The notes under the pieces were generated by a model. That model saw nothing but the letters and a program-made list of their open reading frames with translations. It made no database searches and was not told where the DNA came from. A program made the position numbers and the translations under genes. Positions 6,852 through 11,273 of a stretch of 11,273 nucleotides of DNA are shown in pieces; positions within the stretch are counted from its first letter, which is position 1; every line of letters starts with the position of its first letter. Source of the DNA: DATKBT01 sp035546295. GTDB taxonomy: Bacteria; Acidobacteriota; Thermoanaerobaculia; Multivoradales; Multivoraceae. The stretch is taken from NCBI GenBank assembly GCA_035546295.1, contig DATKBT010000037.1:1-11273 (forward strand), read 5' to 3'.

Positions 6852-8159
6852 CTACTCCAGCCCCGGGACCGGGAACGTCCGGCAGTGCGCTTCGACCTCT
6901 TCGCGCAGTCGGGCGAGATGACCCTCGTCGTCGTGGTGGCGGAGCGCGTCGTCGATCCAGTCGGCGAGCTTCTTCATGTCCTGTGCATCCATGCCGCGGG
7001 TGGTCGCCGCCGGGGTCCCCAGCCGGATCCCGCTCGGGCGCAGCGGTGGGTTCGGATCGTCGGGCACGATCTGCTTGTTGACCGTGATCGACACCGCGTC
7101 GAGCGTGCGCTCGGCGACGCGTCCGTCGATGCCGTAGCAGCCGGTGGTGACGACGACCATCAGGTGGTTCTCGGTGCCGCCGGTGACCAGCTCCGCGCCA
7201 CGCGCCAGGAGCTCGTCGGCGAGCACGCGCGCGTTCGCCAGGACGTCGCGCGCGTACTGAGCGAACTCCGGCTTGCCGGCCTCGAGCAGGGTGAAGGCGA
7301 CGCCGGCGATGACGTTCATGTGCGGCCCTCCCTGCAGCCCCGGGAACACCGACTTGTCGATCGCCTTGGCGTGCTCCTCGCGGCACAGGATCAGCCCCCC
7401 GCGCGGCCCCCGCAGGCTCTTGTGGGTGGTCGTAGTCATCACGTCGAAGCCGTGGTCGAGAGGGTTGGAGAGCGCGTTGCCCGCGATCAGCCCGCCGATG
7501 TGCGAGGTGTCGGCCATGGTCAGCGCGCCGACCTCTTCGGCGACCCGTTTGAACGCCGCGTAGTCGTAGTCGCGCGGGTAGGACGAGTGCCCGCAGAGCA
7601 CCATCCTCGGCCGCTCGCGGCGCGCGACCTCGATCAGCTCGTCGAAGTCGATGTCGCCGCTCCCGTCCGGCTTGGTCTTGTAGCGGACGAAGCGGAAGAT
7701 CCTCCCCATGTGCGAGACCGGCGCGCCGTGGGTGAGGTGTCCGCCGTGAGAGAGGTCCATGGCCAGCACGGTGTCGCCGGGCTCGAGCAGCCCGAGGTAG
7801 ACCGCCTGGTTCATGGGCGAGCCGGAGAGCGGCTGGACGTTGGCGTGCTCGGCGCGGAACACCTGCTTGGCGCGCTCGCGCGCTAGCTCCTCGACCGCGT
7901 CGGTGAATTCCTGGCCGCCGTAGTAGCGGCGTCCGGGGTACCCCTCGGCGTACTTGTTGGTGAGCACCGAGCCGTTGCAGGCGAGCACCTCGGGGTAGGT
8001 GTAGTTCTCCGAGGGGATCAATTCGACGCCGAGCCGTTGCCGCCGCTCCTCGCCGGCGAGAGCCGCGTAGAGGTCGGGGTCGCTGGCCGACAACTGCGTC
8101 CAGTGGTCGTGGACGCGGCGGTCGGCGGCGGGGGCACGCTCTGCGGCGGTCTCGGTCAT
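6852..8159 (-). CDS. glyA: Serine hydroxymethyltransferase
   Basis: Converts serine and tetrahydrofolate to glycine and 5,10-methylene-tetrahydrofolate using pyridoxal phosphate, in the cytoplasm; it is the main source of one-carbon units. The 435-residue length is usual. Visible signatures are PSENY (49-53, catalytic Glu51), GYPGRRYYGG (73-82), the cofactor-ring Asp217 and His220 in MADTSH, the Schiff-base lysine Lys247 in TTTTHKSLRGPRGG, and the carboxylate-binding Arg379 in SGIRLGTPA. Some motifs differ slightly from the E. coli type (GHSSYPR, ADTSHIGGL), pointing to a divergent subgroup. ATG at 8159 is preceded by AGGGAG (8166-8171 on the plus-strand scale) at a 6-base spacing, which fixes the start. 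It is the first gene of a minus-strand unit with the crotonase downstream, divergent from the TetR gene. No glycine riboswitch is seen in its short leader. Confidence 0.96.
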   Translation of the reverse strand: MTETAAERAPAADRRVHDHWTQLSASDPDLYAALAGEERRQRLGVELIPSENYTYPEVLACNGSVLTNKYAEGYPGRRYYGGQEFTDAVEELARERAKQVFRAEHANVQPLSGSPMNQAVYLGLLEPGDTVLAMDLSHGGHLTHGAPVSHMGRIFRFVRYKTKPDGSGDIDFDELIEVARRERPRMVLCGHSSYPRDYDYAAFKRVAEEVGALTMADTSHIGGLIAGNALSNPLDHGFDVMTTTTHKSLRGPRGGLILCREEHAKAIDKSVFPGLQGGPHMNVIAGVAFTLLEAGKPEFAQYARDVLANARVLADELLARGAELVTGGTENHLMVVVTTGCYGIDGRVAERTLDAVSITVNKQIVPDDPNPPLRPSGIRLGTPAATTRGMDAQDMKKLADWIDDALRHHDDEGHLARLREEVEAHCRTFPVPGLE

Positions 8160-8186
8160 TGGCGTCTCCCTGGTCTCTTCGGGCGC

Positions 8187-8192
8187 AAGCTA
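8187..8192 (-). promoter_or_regulatory. Possible extended -10 element of the glyA promoter
   Basis: On the minus strand the sequence reads TGGTAGCTT, a TGn-type extended -10 with hexamer TAGCTT. It would place the transcript start near 8180, leaving a leader of about 20 bases that still contains the AGGGAG ribosome site. No good -35 box lies at the right distance, so the call is weak. The same TAGCTT hexamer is used in the divergent TetR promoter. Confidence 0.25.
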
Positions 8193-8356
8193 CCACACGC
8201 CTCGAGCGCTTCTCGGGCGCCTGCGGCGAGCGTTTAAGGCTGGCCCGCCGTTGTCTCGGAAGCTGCCCCCCGAGCTGTCGCCGACGCCCGCCGGATTCGC
8301 CGAGTGGTGCACGGCGGAGTGGTCGAGTTCATCGCTTCCCATCCGCCGGCGCCGGT

Positions 8357-8380
8357 GATTCCGTAGAGGTCTCCGGAATC
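8357..8380. repeat. Inverted repeat upstream of the TetR promoter
   Basis: GATTCCG (8357-8363) pairs with CGGAATC (8374-8380) around a 10-base spacer. The arms are unrelated to the TetR operator. It lies about 30 bases upstream of the -35 box, so it could be a binding site for another regulator or a hairpin without function. There is no T-tract. Confidence 0.3.
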
Positions 8381-8407
8381 CTCCGCAAGCCATCGTCGGT
8401 CGGGCAT

Positions 8408-8436
8408 TTGACACCCGCGGGCGGGGCCAATAGCTT
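8408..8436 (+). promoter_or_regulatory. Sigma70-like promoter of the TetR-etfBA operon
   Basis: A perfect -35 hexamer TTGACA (8408-8413) is followed, after the optimal 17 bases, by the weaker -10 hexamer TAGCTT (8431-8436, 3 of 6 matches). Transcription would start around 8443, about 70 bases before the TetR start codon and at the left edge of the 18-base operator. The strong -35 stands out in this GC-rich DNA. Confidence 0.6.
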
Positions 8437-8446
8437 CTAACGGCTT

Positions 8447-8464
8447 CTACCGATCGGTCGGTAG
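8447..8464. promoter_or_regulatory. TetR-type operator (perfect palindrome)
   Basis: CTACCGATCGGTCGGTAG is an inverted repeat with 7-base arms (CTACCGA/TCGGTAG) and a 4-base centre. It resembles the ACCGA-N-TCGGT palindromes bound by TetR-family regulators of fatty-acid and acyl-CoA metabolism. It lies directly downstream of the expected transcription start and 49 bases before the TetR start codon, so binding would block initiation or early elongation. Negative autoregulation of the whole TetR-etfB-etfA transcript is the likely consequence. Confidence 0.7.
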
Positions 8465-8513
8465 GAGCCCTGCCCGGATCCACCCCAGCCAGAGAGGCCC
8501 CCGCCCAACCGCC

Positions 8514-9215
8514 ATGCCCACCAGCACCCGACCGAGCGCCGCGCCGGCGCGAGCCGATCGAGACCCGGGCAAGGCGGTGGAGATCTGCGTCGCCGCCGCC
8601 CGGATCTTCTCGGAGAAGGGATTCCACGCGACGTCGATCAACGAGGTCGCGGACGCGGTGCACCTCACCAAGGCGGGCCTCTACTACTACATCAAGGGCA
8701 AGCAGGACCTCCTGTTCAGGATCATGGAGCTGGCCATGGACACGCTCGAGCAGGAGGTCGTGGCGAAGGCTCTGCTCGAGGAGGATCTGGTCGCCCGGCT
8801 GCGCACCATCATCGCGCGCTACACGCGGCTGATCATCGCGGGGCGCAACGAGCTCAGCATCCTGGTCAACGAGATCGAGGGACTGAGCGAGGCTCAGCGC
8901 GCCCAGATCGTCGGCCGCCAACGGGAGTTCATGCGCTTCATCCGCGAAACGCTCGACGAGCTCGCCGCGGAGGGCAAGCTCAACGACGTCGACAGCACGG
9001 TGGGCGCCTACGGGCTGAGCGGGATGATCCTGTGGGTCTCTCGCTGGTACCGTTCCCGCGGGCGGCTCGACGTCGATCAGCTGGTCGACCACGTCACCAG
9101 GATCGCGCTCACGGGTCTCCTGGAAGAGGGCTGCGGGCGGACGAAGCCGGCTCGGCCGACCAGGAAGAAGTCGTCGACCGAGAAGAAACCGTCAACGAAG
9201 AAAGCACCGTCATGA
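8514..9215 (+). CDS. TetR-family transcriptional regulator
   Basis: A 233-residue protein. The N-terminal TetR DNA-binding domain covers about residues 20-67: AARIFSEKGFHATSINEVADAVHLTKAGLYYYIKGKQDLLF carries the helix-turn-helix (about 41-60) with the hallmark LYYYxKGK. The C-terminal ligand-binding part (70-205) is all-helical and resembles regulators of fatty-acid or acyl-CoA degradation, but the ligand cannot be read from sequence. Residues 208-233 form a Lys/Ser/Thr-rich tail (RKKSSTEKKPSTKK) beyond the usual domain end, probably disordered. No good ribosome site precedes the ATG; AGAGAGG at 8491-8497 is too far away (16 bases). The start is kept because the next in-frame start would cut into the DNA-binding domain. 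The stop overlaps the etfB start as ATGA, so regulator and ETF are translationally coupled. The palindrome at 8447-8464 is its likely operator. Confidence 0.93.
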   Translation: MPTSTRPSAAPARADRDPGKAVEICVAAARIFSEKGFHATSINEVADAVHLTKAGLYYYIKGKQDLLFRIMELAMDTLEQEVVAKALLEEDLVARLRTIIARYTRLIIAGRNELSILVNEIEGLSEAQRAQIVGRQREFMRFIRETLDELAAEGKLNDVDSTVGAYGLSGMILWVSRWYRSRGRLDVDQLVDHVTRIALTGLLEEGCGRTKPARPTRKKSSTEKKPSTKKAPS

Positions 9216-10030
9216 AGATCGTCGTCTGTCTCAAGCAGGTCCTGGATCCCGACCTCCCGGCTCGCGACTTCAAGATCGACCCGGCGGCCAAGGAGGCCCA
9301 GCGCGGCAACGCCAACCTGGTCACCAACATCTTCTGCGAGAACGCGCTCGAGACCGCCTTGCAGCTTCGCGACAAGATCCCGGGGACCACGGTGACGGCG
9401 CTCTGCTACGGCGGTAGCGAGGCCGAGGACAGCTTGCGCAAGGCGCTGGCGATGACCGCGGACGGCGCGATCTACGTCGAGCGCGAGGGCAGCTCCAACC
9501 CCGACCCCGAGACCGTCGCGCGCGTGCTCGCCGCCGCGATCCGCAAGGAGGGGGAGGTCGACCTCGTCATGGTCGGGCGCGAGTCGGGGGACTGGGGGGT
9601 CGGCCAGACCGGCGGCCTGCTCGCCGAGGAGCTCGGCCTGCCGGCGCTCGGCTTCGTCGACACTCTCGATCTCGCGGCGACCGGCGACGGCGGTCTGCGG
9701 CTGCGCCGCCAGACCGATGCCGGTTTCGAGGTCGCCGAGGCGATGACGCCGGTGCTGGTGACCATCACCAACAACGAGGCGAACGTCCCTCGCATCCCCA
9801 AGACCCGCGACGTGATGATGTCCTACCGCAAGCCGCTGACTAAGCACAGCCTGGCCGAGCTGGAGCTCGACTCGGACGAGACCCGCGGCGCGAACGGCTA
9901 CTACGAGGTGGCCGAGCTGTTCGTCCCCGAGAAGCAGGTCCGGTGCGAGATGGTGGCCGGCGACAGCCTCGAGGAGCAGGTCGACGACCTGGCGCAGCGG
10001 ATCGCTTCGGTGGTCAATGCCATCGGCTGA
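9212..10030 (+). CDS. etfB: Electron transfer flavoprotein beta subunit
   Basis: With EtfA it forms the soluble ETF heterodimer that collects electrons from acyl-CoA and other dehydrogenases and delivers them to ETF:quinone oxidoreductase. At 272 residues it is slightly longer than typical (about 250-265). It opens with MKIVVCLKQVLDPD, the standard EtfB start (usually KxVxD), and contains NALETALQLRD (44-54), GRESGDWGVGQTGGLLAEELGLP (122-144, corresponding to the nucleotide-binding GxQxxDxDxGQxxxxLAxxL segment) and the signature region R..TDAGFEVAEAMTPVLVTI (166-185). The ATG at 9212 overlaps the TetR stop by four bases; an in-frame start at 9032 is rejected because it would only translate TetR sequence in another frame. 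Upstream there is only a weak purine-rich GAAGAAAG, consistent with coupling to TetR translation. etfA follows after an unusually long gap of 135 bases. Confidence 0.96.
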   Translation: MKIVVCLKQVLDPDLPARDFKIDPAAKEAQRGNANLVTNIFCENALETALQLRDKIPGTTVTALCYGGSEAEDSLRKALAMTADGAIYVEREGSSNPDPETVARVLAAAIRKEGEVDLVMVGRESGDWGVGQTGGLLAEELGLPALGFVDTLDLAATGDGGLRLRRQTDAGFEVAEAMTPVLVTITNNEANVPRIPKTRDVMMSYRKPLTKHSLAELELDSDETRGANGYYEVAELFVPEKQVRCEMVAGDSLEEQVDDLAQRIASVVNAIG

Positions 10031-10037
10031 GCGGGCG

Positions 10038-10052
10038 CGCCGAGCCTCGGCG
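10038..10052 (+). other. Short hairpin between etfB and etfA
   Basis: CGCCGA (10038-10043) and TCGGCG (10047-10052) form a perfect 6-bp stem with a GCC triloop, 7 bases after the etfB stop. Its arms share GCCGA/TCGGC with the inner stem of the REP-like elements, but the loop and the GTAG prefix are missing, so it is not called a third copy. It may tune the etfB:etfA ratio by partial termination or mRNA stability. Confidence 0.3.
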
Positions 10053-10057
10053 AGAAA

Positions 10058-10081
10058 ACTAGACGAGAAACTAGACGAGAA
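10058..10081 (+). repeat. Two tandem 12-base repeats in the etfB-etfA spacer
   Basis: ACTAGACGAGAA occurs twice without interruption (10058-10069, 10070-10081), preceded by a partial unit (CGAGAAA). The A-rich composition contrasts with the surrounding GC-rich DNA. A perfect 10-base palindrome, CTGCCGGCAG (10084-10093), follows directly. No function is recognised. Confidence 0.75.
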
Positions 10082-10165
10082 AGCTGCCGGCAGACACCTA
10101 CCAGCCAACGAGTCCAGATCCAGAATCGAATCGGGCCATCCGATCAGGGAATCAGGAGTCCTTCC

Positions 10166-11134
10166 ATGAGCGCGGTCGTCATCTGTCTCTTCGGCGCCAC
10201 CGGCTACGGCCGTTCGGCGCAGGGCGTCGCGGGCGCGGGGCGCGCCCTGGCCGGCGAGCTCGGCGCCGAGCTCCGCGCGGTCGTCCTGGGTCCGATGGAG
10301 GAGGGCGAGCTCTCGGCGCTCTCCGGCGTCGCGGATCGGATCGTCCACGCCGACCAGGCCGAGCTCGGCGACTACCAGCCCGACCTGGCGCTGGCCGCGG
10401 CCGAGCAGCTCTGTAAAGTGTCAGAGCCGACCGCGGTCCTGCTCGCCAACGACGTCTACAGCCAGGAGGTCACGCCCCGTCTCGCCCATCGTCTGGGCGG
10501 CTCCTCGATGGCCGACGTCACGGAGATCTCGACCGCCGACGGCATGATCCGCGTCCAGCGCACGGCGTACGGCGGAAAGGCGATCTCGGTCTACGAGCTG
10601 AAGAAGAGCCCGGCCGTGATCTCGACGCGAGCGCGCTCGATGGCGCCCGCCGAGCCCACCGGCCGCACCGCCGAGGTCGAGAAGGCCTCCGTCGAGCTGC
10701 CGGAGCCGAAGGTGCGGATCGTCGAGCGGACCGCCGAGCAGAGCGAGGGGGTCAAGCTCGAGGACGCCGACGTCATCGTCTCGGGCGGCCGCGGCCTGGG
10801 CGGTCCGGAGCCGTTCGAGGACCTGCGCGTCCTCGCCGAGGTGATGAAGGGGCAGCAGGCGGCGTCCCGAGCCGCCTGCGACGCCGGCTGGGTGCCTCCC
10901 AACTGGCAGGTGGGGCAGACCGGCAAGAAGGTCGCCCCCGAGCTCTACCTGGCGATCGCCATCTCGGGCGCCAGCCAGCACCTGCTCGGCATGGGGGACT
11001 CGAAGGTGATCGCCGCGATCAACACCGACGCCGACGCGCCGATCTTCAAGCACTGCAGCTTCGGCATCGCCGAGGACTTCAAGAAAGTGGTTCCGCTGCT
11101 CACCGAGAAGCTGCGCGGTCTCATCCAGCCGTAG
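10166..11134 (+). CDS. etfA: Electron transfer flavoprotein alpha subunit
   Basis: The FAD-binding partner of EtfB; 322 residues, normal for bacterial EtfA (about 310-325). The N-terminal domain ends near residue 190. The C-terminal FAD domain is intact: VSGGRGLGG (205-213), ASRAACDAG (233-241), WQVGQTGKKVAPELY (247-261), ISGASQHLLGMGDSKVIAAIN (266-286) and DADAPIF (288-294), which contain the residues that bind the flavin and AMP moieties in known ETFs. The ATG at 10166 has a good AGGAG ribosome site (10154-10158, 7-base spacing), so unlike etfB it can be translated independently. It is probably co-transcribed with TetR and etfB from the promoter at 8408-8436. The stop codon TAG (11132-11134) is part of the GTAG that begins the second REP-like element. 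No ETF dehydrogenase or acyl-CoA dehydrogenase gene is visible in the window. Confidence 0.97.
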   Translation: MSAVVICLFGATGYGRSAQGVAGAGRALAGELGAELRAVVLGPMEEGELSALSGVADRIVHADQAELGDYQPDLALAAAEQLCKVSEPTAVLLANDVYSQEVTPRLAHRLGGSSMADVTEISTADGMIRVQRTAYGGKAISVYELKKSPAVISTRARSMAPAEPTGRTAEVEKASVELPEPKVRIVERTAEQSEGVKLEDADVIVSGGRGLGGPEPFEDLRVLAEVMKGQQAASRAACDAGWVPPNWQVGQTGKKVAPELYLAIAISGASQHLLGMGDSKVIAAINTDADAPIFKHCSFGIAEDFKKVVPLLTEKLRGLIQP

Positions 11135-11154
11135 CGGCCGAGCTCCTGCTCGGC
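11130..11154 (+). repeat. REP-like palindromic element, copy 2
   Basis: These 25 bases are identical to 5920-5944: GTAG (11131-11134), CG, then the perfect hairpin GCCGAGC-TCCT-GCTCGGC (11137-11154). The flanking outer stem of copy 1 is absent. The TAG of its GTAG is the etfA stop codon, so the hairpin begins immediately behind the gene and could end transcription or protect the 3' end of the message. Confidence 0.6.
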
Positions 11155-11168
11155 GTGTGCCAGTTAAG

Positions 11169-11254
11169 CCTGTGAAAGGGGGAAGCGATGTAGCAGCGAG
11201 AAGCTGAGGCGAAGCAGAAACCTTTCGCGGGGACCCAGCGGGTTCGAGTCCCGC
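11169..11254 (+). other. Possible structured RNA or tRNA/tmRNA-like fragment at the window edge
   Basis: CCTGTGAAAGG (11169-11179) can pair over 11 continuous positions (two G-U) with CCTTTCGCGGG (11221-11231), enclosing 41 bases with a small inner CAGC/GCTG hairpin (11194-11206). Just after it lies a perfect tRNA-like T-arm: stem GCGGG (11238-11242), loop TTCGAGT (11243-11249), stem CCCGC (11250-11254), containing the tRNA B-box consensus GGTTCGANTCC. No matching 5' acceptor strand, D-arm or anticodon arm is found upstream, and no CCA follows at the tRNA distance, so this is not a normal tRNA. The window ends at 11273. It could be part of a permuted tmRNA, a tRNA remnant or attachment site, or another RNA. 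Confidence 0.3.
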
Positions 11255-11273
11255 CCAGCAGAGGTTGGCCACC

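Larger units (their letters stand above)
8160..8513. other. Divergent intergenic region between glyA and the TetR gene
   Basis: This 354-base gap holds the glyA leader and a possible glyA promoter on the left, an inverted repeat in the middle, and the TetR promoter and operator on the right; these are listed separately. A lone TCGGTCGG (8396-8403), matching the operator half-site, sits just before the -35 box. No credible coding sequence or structured riboswitch was recognised in it. Confidence 0.7.

Noticed and set aside
6774..7886. Open frame on the plus strand over glyA (370 codons)
   Set aside because: It is antisense to a fully conserved glyA; no family is recognisable and no ribosome site was found.
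8160..8260. Glycine or other riboswitch in front of glyA
   Set aside because: The probable leader is only about 20 bases long and no known aptamer core was recognised.
9032..9034. Earlier in-frame start for etfB
   Set aside because: It would add 60 residues translated from TetR codons in another frame; the EtfB family begins at MKIVVCLKQV, exactly at 9212.
8190..9092. Open frame on the minus strand across the promoter region and TetR gene
   Set aside because: It would cover the promoter and operator and the conserved TetR gene; its composition is that of a shadow frame.
9077..10348. Open frame on the minus strand over etfB
   Set aside because: It is antisense to a clear etfB and part of etfA, with no domain.
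10421..11272. Open frame on the minus strand over etfA
   Set aside because: It is antisense to the conserved FAD domain of EtfA and has a shadow composition.
11169..11273. Complete tRNA or one-piece tmRNA gene
   Set aside because: Only the T-arm is complete; there is no 5' acceptor strand, no anticodon arm and no CCA at the right distance, and there is too little space after etfA for a one-piece tmRNA.

Overview
The window is very GC-rich and gene-dense and comes from a bacterial chromosome. The gene families (a BatA-type VWA protein followed by a DUF4175-like protein, then a TetR-etfB-etfA operon) occur together in Acidobacteriota-like and other uncultured, high-GC, Gram-negative-type lineages. 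This placement is an inference from gene content and base composition; there is no rRNA or other marker here to fix it. No phage, IS transposase, CRISPR array or complete tRNA is visible.

Layout. (1) Bases 1-5816, plus strand: the 3' part of a BatA-like gene (membrane anchor, von Willebrand A domain, C-terminal membrane helix; its start lies before base 1), overlapping by four bases a giant 1228-residue DUF4175-like protein with N-terminal membrane helices, Ig-like domains, long coiled coils and a Gln/Glu/Gly-rich stretch. These are the last genes of what is probably a MoxR/DUF58/BatA-type operon. (2) Bases 5817-6007: a convergent intergenic region holding three GC-rich hairpins, one of which is a REP-like element starting with GTAG. 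(3) Bases 6008-8159, minus strand: glyA (serine hydroxymethyltransferase) followed after 7 bases by a crotonase-family gene whose active-site pattern points to an enoyl-CoA isomerase (ECI2/PECI-like) rather than a hydratase. (4) Bases 8160-8513: a divergent intergenic region with a sigma70-like promoter and a perfect 18-base TetR-type operator overlapping its expected transcription start. (5) Bases 8514-11134, plus strand: TetR regulator, etfB and etfA, encoding a regulator and both subunits of electron transfer flavoprotein. (6) Bases 11135-11273: a second copy of the REP-like element, whose GTAG supplies the etfA stop codon, then a segment that folds into a long helix and a perfect tRNA-like T-arm before the window ends.

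How the genes work together. ETF takes electrons from acyl-CoA dehydrogenases during beta-oxidation and passes them to ETF:quinone oxidoreductase. A TetR protein in the same transcript, with an operator at its own promoter, suggests a fatty-acid- or acyl-CoA-responsive switch that sets ETF supply. The divergent crotonase could belong to the same catabolism, while glyA serves one-carbon and serine/glycine metabolism. The BatA/DUF4175 pair is a separate envelope-associated module.

The least expected signals are the two REP-like palindromes (25 identical bases, 5.2 kb apart), the TetR operator/promoter arrangement, and the structured, tRNA-like segment at the right edge. No complete undescribed system can be demonstrated from this window alone.
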